A stretch of 64,000 bases of DNA from Acetobacter ghanensis (GCF_001499675.1 NZ_LN609302.1:590896-654895), one strand, 5' to 3'; shown: positions 25,848 through 35,883, counted from the stretch's first letter. Notes: generated by a model not told the origin, from the letters alone. Program-made: numbers and translations.

Positions 25848-28030
25848 ATGTTTTTAAATAATAAAATCTGCAAAAATATTGCATTGAGTTTTCTGATCGG
25901 AATAGTTCTGTCATCAGTTCCGATGCTAATTTATGGAAATGCATATTATCGTGATGATATGCAAACCCAATATATGCCAGTATTCTATTCCATTGGCAGT
26001 ATGCTTATCCACTATCACCAGATACCATTTTTGACCACGCATACATGGTTTGGCGGGAATATATCTGGTGAGTTCCAATATGGCATCTTCAATCCGGTCG
26101 AGTTAATTTTATATTCTTTTCTGCCAATCATTAAGTCTCTACCATGGGGGGCTGGGTTTCTGGCCGCCATCCATTACGGGATACTATCAGCCGGTATATT
26201 TTTCCTGTGTAAAACGTTAGGAATATCCAACAAGTATGCATATGTCGGGGCGGTAACTATTGTCCTGAATAATTTCATTTTTTATTGGTTTGCAGAAAGC
26301 TGGTTTCCTGAATTCTCTTCTATATCGTTTATGGTATGGGCCGTCGCATTTGTTCTACGTGCCAAAGATTCAAAATGGGATTTCCTGGCTGCTGTTATTG
26401 CCACATATTTGACTATTACAACCGGGTTTCCTCAGACTATCATTGCTCTTGCTTTATGTGGTCTTATTTACTCAGGAATAGAGATATATAGAAACAGGAC
26501 TTTAATATCTAGCTTGCCTTTGATTTCTCTCGGTTTGGGGGGGATGGCGGCTCTTATATCTATTTTGCCCACGCTGGCGATGCTGCTGATTTCAGATAGA
26601 ACAGCATCAGATATGACAACAGCAACCTCCATGATACCTAGCTTGGGGGATTTATTGGTTGTCTTTAACCCTATTCATCCATCGCACATTTTGTACCCTG
26701 ATAATCGTAACGTTAAAGCCTCGTTGTATTATGCGGGCTGGTTTATTCTGCCTGCATTGATGTTTATAAATTGGAAGTCGATACGTTATATTCCTCAAAA
26801 GAATTTGTGTATTTTTGTTTGTGTATTTGTTTTTTAATTTTGACTCAGGGACCTTCTAGTATTCATGTGCTCAAGCTTCCTGTACGGTTTACACCATTTT
26901 TCCAAATTTTTCTTATAATTTCTACACTTTACCTATGGGATAACTACAGAGATAAAAGTATATCGAAATCAAAAAAGAACATTTTTTATTTAATTGTTAT
27001 TATGACAAGCACTATTTCAATAATGCAGTACCCTCAAAAATGGGTCGGTATTCTGATTGCTGCAGGCATGTGCATTTATTTTGGTCTGAAATTTGTAAAA
27101 CAAGATATGAAATTGGCACAAATGGTTGCAATTACTATTTTATTTACAATTTTATCGCGTATATCAGGCGGAATATATAATCATATGTTCCCAAAATGGG
27201 ATTTTTACCCACAAATTTCTGAAAGTATCAATCTAAACTCCGTTGATCCTGAATATAATATGTGTCTCGTAGATGATGTCTATAATGATGCGTGGGAAAA
27301 GAATGGTAATGAATATATAAAACATATCTGGTTTGGTAATATCGGCCTTCTTTCTGGTCGTCCAAGCATCAACGGTTACTCGCCCATCAAACAGTATGCT
27401 TTGCAGAAAAGATTTTTCCGGATGGTTCAGGCACTTACACCTATGGAAGCAGGAATAGGTGGATTGGAAATAGAACCTACTACTGGAATGACCTTTTTTG
27501 ATTTGATGCGTGTAAAAAATGTCATTGCGACAAACGGTTTGTTGGCAGATTTGTTTGCACGTGAAAAACCAACACACTGGACAGAGCTGGAGGGAAACAA
27601 CCCGTATAGCAGAGTTTTTTCTCACACCCTGCCAAATGAAAAATTACCAGGAACACTGTCATGGCCAGTGGAAGGTTTGACAGTTGTAGAAAAAGGCACC
27701 CCTCAAGCTACGCAAGAGACATTTACCATTACATCGCGCGACAAAGGCACGAACAAACTTGTTTTTGCACGGACCTCCTGGCCTGGCTATGAGGCGACAT
27801 TTAATGGGGTAGCCGCGCCAGTTTCTACTGTTGCGGGTTTTTTGTTGGCGGTTGATCTTCCAGCCGATGGTTCAATAGGGGTAGTTAAACTCTCTTATCA
27901 CTTGCCCTATGTTCATATAACGCTGGCTTCCTTCGGATTGAGTATATTCCTGACAATATTATTCATGAATATGAATTTTCTATGGAATAGGCCGTATGAG
28001 ATTGCATTGAAGAACAAAGTGACGATCTAG
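25848..28030 (+). CDS. YfhO-family membrane protein, frameshifted at T6
   Basis: Two overlapping open frames encode one protein. The first (from ATG 25848, GGGA 7 nt upstream) has membrane helices and the YfhO start: YRDDMQTQYMPVFYSIGSML and THTWFGGNISGEFQYGIFNP. It stops at 26837. The second continues with LILTQGPSSIHVLKLPVRFT, more helices and the soluble YfhO C-terminus (KLVFARTSWPGYEATFNG, then VKLSYHLPY). One extra T in the T6 run at 26830-26835 joins the two into a protein of about 728 residues. YfhO proteins are large GT-C-type membrane enzymes that decorate lipoteichoic acid or surface polysaccharides. As read the gene is broken; a missed base in the homopolymer is the simplest reason. 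AT-rich like its downstream neighbours. Confidence 0.78.
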
Positions 28031-28040
28031 AGAGAGTGTT

Positions 28041-28465
28041 ATGAACCGTTTGCTTTTTTTAAAATAACATCACTAGTTTTAGCTATTGCGATGAGTTCTG
28101 GGTTATCAGAATGTTTTGCGGAAGAAGCTGTGGAGAAAATGTTTGTTTGCAAAAATGCTGATTTTGCAAATAGATATTGGGGGTATCTAAATAAAAAAAT
28201 ACCTCTCAACCAAAAGATGAATCGTGAATATATTGATAAGATATATGAATATTTAATAAATGATAAAGAAGAAGTACGTGATCCACAAAAAGATCAATGC
28301 ATATGGATAGAAGGGAAGGAGTTAAGCTTTTTTGCAAGTGATGGGTATGGTGCATTAGCTGTGACTGATGGCATGCATGATGTCTGGTTCAAAAACAAAG
28401 CCTCTTTTGGATGGATTAACTCTCAGTTTTATAGTTATTTGAAGCGTAATTATTCTATAAATTAA
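28041..28465 (+). CDS. Small exported protein, start hidden by T7 frameshift
   Basis: A small protein of unknown family. The uninterrupted frame with an ATG starts at 28091 (124 residues), but codons upstream in that frame encode FFKITSLVLAIAM, the hydrophobic core of a signal peptide. An ATG at 28041, preceded by AGAGAGAG, reads MNRLLFLK and stops. Adding one T to the T7 run at 28054-28060 gives MNRLLFFKITSLVLAIAM, then SSGLSECFA and a plausible cleavage site before EEAVEKMF. The mature protein is about 115 residues with two cysteines (FVCKN and DQCIW) that may form a disulfide. It starts 10 nt after the YfhO gene, suggesting the same operon. Function unknown. Confidence 0.6.
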
Positions 28466-28537
28466 TGTTTTTCGTATAATATAATTGATACGGATTATAG
28501 GTAATCTGATTCCTCTAAAATTTTTGTTTTGGGAGTT

Positions 28538-30133
28538 ATGAAAATTACGAACGACCATAAAAAACATCGTGGGATAATGCGTTTTAGGAGTCATTACCTA
28601 TCCCCATTATGCTGTTCTGTGTTGTATGTCGTAATGGCAATTATAACATGGTATGCATTATGTAAGTCTTTGCCTGTTATGGTTCATAGACTACTGTTGA
28701 ATGGTGTCCTTGAAACTGCTGAACCAACATCATTTTATTTGAGCGGAGTATTGCGAGAAAAATATCCACTTTATCAGTATTTAAAGTCATCTGCTGCAGT
28801 ATATCAGACTGGAACAATATATAATCCATTATATTATCTATATCTCAGGATGCTTCCTGAATCATGGATATCCAATCTTTCTGTATTACGTATTATGTCA
28901 TTTTTACCGTCGTTTTTGTTGTCTGGTTTGTTTATTGAAATTGCGATGCGGCGGGCATTGAATTTAAAATGGGTCGGTTTTATCTGGGGCATTATTTTTT
29001 TCGCATTATACCCAATGTATGGTTGGGTTGACCTTTCAAGACCAGATGCCTTTTTCATGTTCAGCATGATATTGGTATTTTTCTTCTTAAGTCTTAAAGA
29101 TAATGGATATGCAAAGTTTATTTTGGTTGGCTTGGCTGTGTGCGGTTGTTTTTTAGTTAAACAACCGGGTTTGATATTGGTTTGTATTCCTCTACTTTTG
29201 TCGGTATTTGAGCGTAAATATCTTATTTCATGTGCTGTTGCTTCGAGTTCTATTATTCTAGCCGTTATATTTTTACGTCTGCATTATGGAGCAGCATATT
29301 GGAAGTGGGCATTTACTGTTCCTGGGCATCATCCATTTTCTCTCTCCCATGGTATTCTCGTTTTTGCCCAATACACAGGGGATGTCGTTATTTCTTTGGC
29401 TGCGCCATTTATTTTTCTACTTCAGAAGCGGGGTATTGTCGGTAAGGGCTATCAGGAGGTTTTACCTCTTTTTTTCATGTATGGCGCGGCACTGGTTCTG
29501 GCGTTTATCTCTTCTGGAAAAGAAGGCGGCTGGGTAACAGATTTTGTTATTTTCATGGATATGGCCGCAATAATAATGGCTGTCGTATTGAGGAGAGCAT
29601 TACACGGGGAACAAAAAGGTGCCATTCTGTCAGGAGTGGCAGTTGGTATTGGTATTCTGATATCAATATCTATTATCGAAGCCCGGGATATGCGGCGGAC
29701 TCTTGAACCTATGGCAAGTGACATCGGGCAAATAAAAATACAGCAGATTGTGCAGCATATTAAAGGTGATGTTTGGACAACAACTTGGCCGATTGTCGAT
29801 TATAGAGCAGGCAAACCAGTAAAGTCACCTTTGCAGCAGTTGTGTCAGGCATGGCTTTCCGCATGTAGTGAAGTGCATGATCCCGGTCCAGGCTTGTTAA
29901 ACCCGGCTATGTGGAGTGCTGTTTCCGAAAAGAAGTTTGAAGCAATTCTTCTACCCAACAATCTTTTTGTCAGTGGCCTGAGTTCGATTGTTAAAAATAG
30001 ATATATTTATTGTTTTTCACTGCGGGATCATTATGAATTAAGAGACTATTATGGGCAGATGTATTGGCCATCAGAAGTGTGGGTGGCGTCGCAAGCTACA
30101 TGTGATGATTTGCGTGTGACATTTGGGTATTAG
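28538..30133 (+). CDS. Polytopic membrane protein, probable GT-C glycosyltransferase
   Basis: A protein of about 531 residues with around 11 hydrophobic helices spread over the first 400 residues and a short soluble tail. The N-terminal loop has EPTSFYLSGVLREKYPLYQY and IYNPLYYLYLRMLPESW, an arrangement like the first loop of polyprenyl-sugar-dependent GT-C enzymes. WVDLSRPDAFFMFSMILVFF is a membrane-edge acidic motif. No closer family was recognised. Starts possible are ATG 28538 (GGGAG 3 nt upstream) and ATG 28577 (MRFRSHYLS, with GTGGGA upstream). AT-rich, same strand and close to the YfhO gene, so it is likely part of the same acquired glycan-modification module. Confidence 0.7.
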   Translation: MKITNDHKKHRGIMRFRSHYLSPLCCSVLYVVMAIITWYALCKSLPVMVHRLLLNGVLETAEPTSFYLSGVLREKYPLYQYLKSSAAVYQTGTIYNPLYYLYLRMLPESWISNLSVLRIMSFLPSFLLSGLFIEIAMRRALNLKWVGFIWGIIFFALYPMYGWVDLSRPDAFFMFSMILVFFFLSLKDNGYAKFILVGLAVCGCFLVKQPGLILVCIPLLLSVFERKYLISCAVASSSIILAVIFLRLHYGAAYWKWAFTVPGHHPFSLSHGILVFAQYTGDVVISLAAPFIFLLQKRGIVGKGYQEVLPLFFMYGAALVLAFISSGKEGGWVTDFVIFMDMAAIIMAVVLRRALHGEQKGAILSGVAVGIGILISISIIEARDMRRTLEPMASDIGQIKIQQIVQHIKGDVWTTTWPIVDYRAGKPVKSPLQQLCQAWLSACSEVHDPGPGLLNPAMWSAVSEKKFEAILLPNNLFVSGLSSIVKNRYIYCFSLRDHYELRDYYGQMYWPSEVWVASQATCDDLRVTFGY

Positions 30134-30367
30134 AATGAGGAGATATCTAAAAAATCCTTACTTTGTAACCTACTTTAACGGTAGACCATATTTATAAAAT
30201 ACGGCTCTTATATATACATTATACACAAGTATTTGTTTTGGAAGATATCGGGGGGCATAGACTCTAGACGCCATGCGTGGTGTGGACTAAGTGCAGCATT
30301 CTGATTTAAGGGTGTATGAGCAGAGGTTGGGGCTGAACTTTAAGAGTTGAGCCTTGAGCATTCTCAT

Positions 30368-31279
30368 ATGTTCTGTTGCACTGTTTGTCGGGTGGGTGAA
30401 TTGTTAGTGTACATTATTTATAACCCGACAGCAGGGCGTCGAAACATCAAAAAACTTACGGCTGTTCTGGATGCTTTGACCCAATTCGGTATTTCCCCGC
30501 AGGTACTTAGGACGGAATACGCAGGGCACGCTACGGAGCTGGCGCGATCTGTTGCAAGGCTGGGCGGCATAACGATTGTGGCGGCAGGTGGTGATGGCAC
30601 AATTGCCGAGGTTGTGTCTGGAATAATCGGGACAAATGCTCGGTTGGGCCTCATCCCTTTGGGTACAGCAAACGTTATGGCGCGCGAGTTCGGGTTGCCC
30701 CGTAAACCTGCAGCCATTGCAAAAGTGTTAGCTAGCTCTGGTGGGCGTTTGCTTTGGCCTGGGTGCCTCCAATATCCATCTGGGACGAAACAAATTTTTG
30801 TGCAGATGGCAAGTGTTGGGTTTGATGCAAGCGTTGTACACCATGTTCATCCTGGGTTCAAAAAACGAGTTGGTCGATACGCTTATGTTATCCAGACGAT
30901 AAGAGATCTATTTTACTATCGTTTTTTGCCTGTGCAGATAGAGGTTGATGGAAAGATACGCTCTGTAGCAGGAGCTATTGTAAGCAAGGGGTGCTTTTAT
31001 GGCGGGCATTACCTGCTAACCCGGCATGCAAACCCGTCAGAGCGAGGGTTTACAATTATCTTGTTTGAGCAGGGTGGTGTCTTCTCTGTTCTAAATGTGG
31101 GCTGGGCTCTGTTAAGGAATAGGATAAGCGATTTGCCGGGGGTGCAGATTATAAAAGCGGATCAGATAAAAATACTGACTCCAGAAGGCATTCCGTTGCA
31201 AGCTGATGGAGATGCATCTGGTTCTACTCCCGTTGAAATAAGCGATGCGGAAGCACCGATCCTTGTTGCCGCACCATAG
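30368..31279 (+). CDS. Diacylglycerol kinase-family lipid kinase
   Basis: A protein of about 303 residues of the YegS/DagK/sphingosine-kinase fold. It has YIIYNPTAGRRNIKKL (the NP-x-x-G-R/K nucleotide motif), VAAGGDGTIAEVVSGI with GGDGT at 74-78, and IPLGTANVMAREFGLP (the G-T-x-N motif). A C-terminal beta-sandwich ends in PLQADGDASGSTPVEI. It phosphorylates a lipid alcohol, most likely diacylglycerol, at the cytoplasmic membrane. The start is uncertain: ATG 30368, GTG 30392 or TTG 30401 (GGGTGAA just before) all precede the first strand. The next gene is an EptA-like transferase, an enzyme type that releases diacylglycerol from phosphatidylethanolamine, so a lipid-recycling pair is plausible. 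Confidence 0.85.
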   Translation: MFCCTVCRVGELLVYIIYNPTAGRRNIKKLTAVLDALTQFGISPQVLRTEYAGHATELARSVARLGGITIVAAGGDGTIAEVVSGIIGTNARLGLIPLGTANVMAREFGLPRKPAAIAKVLASSGGRLLWPGCLQYPSGTKQIFVQMASVGFDASVVHHVHPGFKKRVGRYAYVIQTIRDLFYYRFLPVQIEVDGKIRSVAGAIVSKGCFYGGHYLLTRHANPSERGFTIILFEQGGVFSVLNVGWALLRNRISDLPGVQIIKADQIKILTPEGIPLQADGDASGSTPVEISDAEAPILVAAP

Positions 31280-31544
31280 GGCACTTGTCATAACCACTTG
31301 ATAAATTGGGAAATTTTCCTCTCAATATATAATACGAAAAAATTAAAACTTAATAAAATTTTCATTAATAGCTGAAGGCATGGGGACATGCTAGATCGAA
31401 ATCATCATTTCTGAATTTCCCAAAAATCTCTTTTAATGAGTGCAACAAAGTGAGATTTTTCTTCCTTTAAAATTGTGCTGCGTAGTTAACTTTTTAAGTA
31501 TCCTTCAGTCTTAGCACATATTACTTGAACGAAAGCAACGCGAT

Positions 31545-33125
31545 ATGGTGCATCCGAGATATAAATTTTCCTTATTGGTTATCTTGGTTGTTATATCCAT
31601 GTTTTTTGGGAAATATGACGGTGTCAAAGACCTGCTTCATACTTATTTCCCCATCATATATTTCGGAGTTTTGTTATCATCTATTAGAAATAATGTTGCT
31701 AGGAGTATGCTTCTAACAACGTTTTTCTTAATATCATCCCTGTCTATTATTGTAAGATGCATATATGGCAATGTGTCTAAAAATATGGTTTTGGCTGCAT
31801 TGGGTGTCAATATAAAAGTGTCTTTGGGTCTTTTGGACCAGATTCCTGTTTATTACTATTTATTGCTTTTTTTGTTTATAGCATTTGTGGGATATATTTC
31901 TTATTCCATGAAGTATATCAAACTGAATAGAATGTATTGTTTATTGATTTCTGCTTTGTTGGTCTGGTCTTTGTCATATCCAATAGTGCGTGGATTGCGC
32001 GTGTGGGGACCAAGATTTTTTATAAACAATGTTATTTATGATAAGTCTTTTATAGCACAAAACTATATAGACAGATACAAAGTGTTTTTTGGTGATGTAA
32101 TTGCAGCATTGTTAATTGAAATGGACGCAATATCAGATTCAAAAAAATATAAAGTCGTAGCTCATGCAGATCAGCCAAATTTTGTTTCCCACAAGGGTGT
32201 TGAAGAACAAAATATTATTTTCATTATTGGTGAGGCCTCGAACGTTTTAAGATATAGCGCCTATTCGTACAAACGCCCCACTACTCCAAATTTAAAACAT
32301 TGGCGTGATGATGGAAGTTGGTGCGCTCTTGAAAATGTGCACTCATCTGCCAGTCAGACAAGAGTCGCGGTGCCAATGTATGTATCTTTTGCTGATCCAG
32401 AGCACGAAGCTTATCTATTTAATTATAAAAATCTTATAGAAATGGCAAAAGATAATAATTACAAAACATATTGGCTGGATGCCCAAGATGGACAGGGTCT
32501 ATGGAATAAGCCTTTTGGCTTTGTTGAGAGGTATGCTGACATCCATGCATCGCCACATATAAATAATACGCCTTTCAAAATTATTGAGGGAAAAGACGAC
32601 AATTTGATTAACCCAGTCGAATTTTATTTTAAAAACGCTCAGGGGCAATCAATTTTCTTTATTCATCTTTTCGGAAACCATTTGCCGTACGATATGCATA
32701 TTGATGCGAATGATAATGGTGAGCATTTTGATGCCTATGATAAATCTATTCATCACGTCGATGGCATAATTTCGAAAATAAAAATATTGGCAGATAAGAA
32801 TTTAAAAAATTATAAAATGATATATGTGCCTGATCATGGGGAAGTTGTTGGTGAGGGGCATGGTTTTCCTAGCAACCGTGATGAAATGTATTTGATACCA
32901 TTCATGGCAAACAATGATGATTCTTGTCGATACATGGAAAAATTTCGGGGTGAGGATGGTTTTGTATCGTCCAATGATGTCAAATATCTCATTCTACATC
33001 TTCTGGGGTATGACATCAGTGATGAGAAAGTGAATTATGAAAAATCCAATGGATATAAAATTAAAGATTATCAGGAAAATGTAATAGATTTTCGAAATTT
33101 AGAACATATTAAACCTGCTCAATAG
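31545..33125 (+). CDS. EptA-like phosphoethanolamine transferase (sulfatase fold)
   Basis: A 526-residue membrane enzyme. About five N-terminal helices (residues 8-160) are followed by a periplasmic alkaline-phosphatase-like domain. IIFIIGEASNVLRYSAYSYK supplies the metal ligand E230. SASQTRVAVPMYVSF contains T272 as the probable nucleophile. HLFGNHLPYD and PDHGEVVGEGHG (D430, H431) give the remaining metal ligands. The pattern matches EptA/EptC enzymes that move phosphoethanolamine from phosphatidylethanolamine to lipid A or a glycan, although the nucleophile surroundings are atypical. It may decorate the glycan made by the upstream block. It is strongly AT-rich. An IS-interrupted helicase gene starts 180 nt downstream. 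Confidence 0.83.
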   Translation: MVHPRYKFSLLVILVVISMFFGKYDGVKDLLHTYFPIIYFGVLLSSIRNNVARSMLLTTFFLISSLSIIVRCIYGNVSKNMVLAALGVNIKVSLGLLDQIPVYYYLLLFLFIAFVGYISYSMKYIKLNRMYCLLISALLVWSLSYPIVRGLRVWGPRFFINNVIYDKSFIAQNYIDRYKVFFGDVIAALLIEMDAISDSKKYKVVAHADQPNFVSHKGVEEQNIIFIIGEASNVLRYSAYSYKRPTTPNLKHWRDDGSWCALENVHSSASQTRVAVPMYVSFADPEHEAYLFNYKNLIEMAKDNNYKTYWLDAQDGQGLWNKPFGFVERYADIHASPHINNTPFKIIEGKDDNLINPVEFYFKNAQGQSIFFIHLFGNHLPYDMHIDANDNGEHFDAYDKSIHHVDGIISKIKILADKNLKNYKMIYVPDHGEVVGEGHGFPSNRDEMYLIPFMANNDDSCRYMEKFRGEDGFVSSNDVKYLILHLLGYDISDEKVNYEKSNGYKIKDYQENVIDFRNLEHIKPAQ

Positions 33126-33373
33126 ATACAGAAAATATATGAAGAAGTAATGAACGCTCTTCTGCTTGTAGATGGGAGCAACCTTCTGGGTGTAGAGGCG
33201 TGTAAATGACCTACGGCAGGTAGCGAAGGATGCCATCAGTCATGGGTTTACACTTGTGGTAACAGATTGTAATTTTTCCTGAATTATTAGGGGATTACGT
33301 TGCCTATGTCATCAATGCGGAACCACCGGGCGCCAGCTCTCAAGGCTGTCCTGTCTTACTGGCGCTCTGCGCT

Positions 33374-33381
33374 GCTTGATG
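33374..33381. repeat. IS66 target-site duplication, left copy
   Basis: GCTTGATG immediately before the left inverted repeat is identical to 35884-35891. An 8-bp duplication is the IS66 family norm. Confidence 0.95.
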
Positions 33382-33406
33382 GTAACCGGCCGTTTGAGGC
33401 CGCCTT
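33382..33406. repeat. IS66 left terminal inverted repeat
   Basis: GTAACCGGCCG, then five divergent bases, then GGCCGCCTT. Matches the complement of 35859-35883 except in the centre. Confidence 0.9.
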
Positions 33407-33478
33407 ATGATTGAGGATTGTGACTGGTAACTTACCGTCGTTAACGACGTCGTTATTGACGTCATTTGAGAGGTAAGA

Positions 33479-33838
33479 ATGACCCAGGAAATCCTGATTG
33501 GCGTTGAACGCCGCCGCCGCTGGTCGGATGAACGGAAGCTGGCGATACTGGCTGAAGTTGGTGTGGATGGAGCAAGTGTATCGGATGTGGCACGTCGACA
33601 TGACCTGACCCGCCAACATCTTTACCAATGGCGGACGTCATTCCGTCAAAGACTATCTTCCCCAGATCAGTCTGTGGCGTTTGTTCCTGTTGCTTCAGTG
33701 ACGACACCTGCTGTGGCATCTGGCGGTGATCCTGACGAACTGGCCATAGTGCTGCGCAATGGCCGTAGTATCAGGGTGACGGGACATCCTGCCGAAGATC
33801 TTCTGGCCCGGGTCATCCGGATTGCGGAGACGGCATGA
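33479..33838 (+). CDS. tnpA: IS66 accessory protein TnpA
   Basis: A 119-residue protein with a helix-turn-helix (RRRWSDERKLAILAEVGVDG and DVARRHDLTRQHLYQWRTSF), the usual IS66 first reading frame, thought to bind the element ends. It ends on an ATGA overlap with tnpB. A GAGAGGT ribosome site lies upstream. Confidence 0.92.
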   Translation: MTQEILIGVERRRRWSDERKLAILAEVGVDGASVSDVARRHDLTRQHLYQWRTSFRQRLSSPDQSVAFVPVASVTTPAVASGGDPDELAIVLRNGRSIRVTGHPAEDLLARVIRIAETA

Positions 33839-34182
33839 TTGGCGTGGGCAACGGCGTGCGTGTCTATCTGGCCTGCGGGGTGACCGATATGCGCAAGGGC
33901 ATATCGGGTCTGGCAGCACTGGCACAGGACGTGCTGCGTCAGAACCCGACATCAGGGGCGCTCTTTGCCTTTCGTGGTCGCCGTGGGGACAGGATCAAGC
34001 TTCTGATGTGGGACGGTCAGGGGTTCTGTCTTTATTACAAGGTGCTTGAGAAGGGACGTTTTCCATGGCCGTCTCCGGCAGAGGGCGTTGCACGCCTGAC
34101 GACAGCACAGATGGCCATGCTGTGGGAAGGCATGGAGTGGAGACGCCCTTCCTGGTCTGCACCACCGTCTCGCGTGGCCTGA
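33835..34182 (+). CDS. tnpB: IS66 accessory protein TnpB
   Basis: A 115-residue protein of the IS66 Orf2 family. It has the typical VYLACGVTDMRKGISGLAAL start, LFAFRGRRGDRIKLLMWDG and YYKVLEKGRFPWP. It is needed for transposition but its mechanism is not established. Start overlaps tnpA by 4 nt; 63 nt separate it from tnpC. Confidence 0.93.
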   Translation: MIGVGNGVRVYLACGVTDMRKGISGLAALAQDVLRQNPTSGALFAFRGRRGDRIKLLMWDGQGFCLYYKVLEKGRFPWPSPAEGVARLTTAQMAMLWEGMEWRRPSWSAPPSRVA

Positions 34183-34245
34183 TTTTTATGGCGTGAGAGT
34201 GCAGAACATTTTGAATTTTCTTAGGTTTTCTGCTATTTTTTCATA

Positions 34246-35856
34246 ATGACGTCTGCACCTGCGGTCCTGCCTGATGATCCGGATACCCTGAGGGAAATGA
34301 TTGTTTCCCTGCAGACCGAAGTGGCTCGGCTTTCTGCGTCAGCCCGTGCGTATGAAGCTCTTGTCCAGTCTCTCAAAATCCGGATCGCACGTCTTCAGAA
34401 ACAGAAATTCGGGGCCAGTTCAGAAAAGATAGACCGTGAGATTGAACAACTCGAACTGCTCCTTGAAGATGTAAAAATCGCCATCGCGGCAGCCGATCCT
34501 TCTCCTGATATCAGGGAGCATGATGTCAGCGATGATGCACTCTCTCCCCCACGGCAGCGTGGCAAACCAAAGGTTTCTGACACGACACCACGGGAGCGTA
34601 TTGTTCTCGACCCAGGTGAGGCCTGTCCTGCCTGTGGCGGTCCCCTGCGTCTTGTAGGCGAAGATGTCACCGAAATACTGGACTTTATTGCGGCAAAACT
34701 GAAAGTTGTCGAAACGGCACGGCTGAAGAAATCCTGCCGTCACTGCGAAACACTGGTGCAGCCTGAAGCACCGTCGCGCCCTGTCCCACGGGGGATGGCT
34801 GGCACCGGGCTTTTAGCCCATATCCTGGTCTCGAAATTCGATGACCACATTCCGCTTTATCGTCAGAATGAGATCTTTGCCCGTCAGGGTGTGGACATTC
34901 CCCGTTCAACCCTGATCGACTGGTGTGGTCAGGCCGTTGCCGTTCTGCGTCCTCTGACAGATCTGATCCGTCAGGATGTCGTAAAGGCAGACCTGCTACA
35001 TGCTGATGATACACCCATCCAGGTTCTTGACCCCCGTCTGCGTCAGGCTGGCAAACCCCGGGGCGTGAAGGAAGGGCGGATCTGGAGCTATCTGCGCGAT
35101 CCCCGCCCATGGGGAGGGAGTGATCCGCCCGCCGTGGCCTACTGGTTCTCTCCCGATCGCAAGGGGATCAATCCCCAGACCCATCTGGCACAGTTCCGGG
35201 GCATTCTGCAGGCTGACGCCTACGCCGGGTTCAGGGATCTGTATAAACCAGACGCAACAGGAACCGTGCACGTGCGCGAAGCGGCCTGCTGGGCTCATCT
35301 CCGCCGGGCCTTCCATGATGTCTGGAAGGGCAGTGATTCGACAATCGCAAGGGAAGCACTTGAACAGATCGGAGAGCTCTACGATATCGAGCGCCAGATC
35401 ACCGGACACCCGGCCCCGTATCGTCTGGCTGTCCGACAGGAACAAAGCCGCCCCCGTGTCACAGCATTCCACGCATGGTGCGAAACACAGCTTGCCCGTA
35501 TCCCTGGAAAGGGGGAACTGGCAAAAGCGATCCGTTATGCGCTCAACCGGTGGAAGGCCTTTACCCTGTTCCTCGAAGATGGTCGTGTCGCCATCGACAA
35601 CAATCCTGCCGAACGCGCCATACGGCCCGTATGCGTGGGGCGAAAAAATTATCTCTTTGCCGGATCCGACACCGGGGGCGACAACATCGCTGATGCCATG
35701 ACGCTTATCGAAAGCGCAAAACTCTCCCGGCTTAATCCGCACGATTACCTCGCCGACGTCCTGGCCCGTATCAACGAGCACAAGATCAACCGGCTCCACG
35801 AACTGTTGCCATGGAACTGGAAACCCGTGAATACACTGCACAGACAGGCCGCATAA
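34246..35856 (+). CDS. tnpC: IS66 transposase TnpC
   Basis: A 536-residue DDE transposase of full family length. An N-terminal coiled coil (LRIARLQKQKFGASSEK) leads to a zinc finger (CPACGG and CRHCE), then the catalytic domain with LLHADDTPIQVL (first Asp), LQADAYAGFRDLY (second) and VAIDNNPAERAIRPVCVGR (Glu), and KNYLFAGSDTGG near the end. No interruption was seen, so the element may be active. Confidence 0.95.
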   Translation: MTSAPAVLPDDPDTLREMIVSLQTEVARLSASARAYEALVQSLKIRIARLQKQKFGASSEKIDREIEQLELLLEDVKIAIAAADPSPDIREHDVSDDALSPPRQRGKPKVSDTTPRERIVLDPGEACPACGGPLRLVGEDVTEILDFIAAKLKVVETARLKKSCRHCETLVQPEAPSRPVPRGMAGTGLLAHILVSKFDDHIPLYRQNEIFARQGVDIPRSTLIDWCGQAVAVLRPLTDLIRQDVVKADLLHADDTPIQVLDPRLRQAGKPRGVKEGRIWSYLRDPRPWGGSDPPAVAYWFSPDRKGINPQTHLAQFRGILQADAYAGFRDLYKPDATGTVHVREAACWAHLRRAFHDVWKGSDSTIAREALEQIGELYDIERQITGHPAPYRLAVRQEQSRPRVTAFHAWCETQLARIPGKGELAKAIRYALNRWKAFTLFLEDGRVAIDNNPAERAIRPVCVGRKNYLFAGSDTGGDNIADAMTLIESAKLSRLNPHDYLADVLARINEHKINRLHELLPWNWKPVNTLHRQAA

Positions 35857-35858
35857 TC

Positions 35859-35883
35859 AAGGCGGCCCAGAGCGGCCGGTTAC
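35859..35883. repeat. IS66 right terminal inverted repeat
   Basis: AAGGCGGCC, five divergent bases, then CGGCCGGTTAC; complement of the left repeat. Confidence 0.9.

Larger units (their letters stand above)
33382..35883 (+). mobile_element. Complete IS66-family insertion sequence (2502 bp)
   Basis: The element has imperfect terminal inverted repeats of about 25 bp (33382-33406 starting GTAACCGGCCG, and 35859-35883 as its complement), three genes tnpA-tnpB-tnpC all intact, and a perfect 8-bp target duplication. It sits in codon 26 of a helicase/PLD gene. Intact genes and an undamaged duplication indicate a recent insertion. Confidence 0.95.

Noticed and set aside
26830..26836. Programmed -1 frameshifting at T TTT TTA in the YfhO gene
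   Set aside because: The heptamer is not in the zero frame needed for tandem slippage (zero frame is GTT TTT TAA), and YfhO families are not known to use it; a homopolymer miscall or indel is simpler.
31309..31425. 10-bp inverted repeat TTGGGAAATT / AATTTCCCAA about 110 bp apart
   Set aside because: AT-rich, widely spaced, and not linked to a mobile-element gene; likely chance.
33150..33206. 18-codon frame MNALLLVDGSNLLGVEACK resembling the start of a NYN/PIN-type nuclease
   Set aside because: Stops after 18 codons and the next frames show nothing matching; too short to call.
34996..35841. 281-codon frame antisense to IS66 tnpC
   Set aside because: tnpC is unambiguous; this is its complement.
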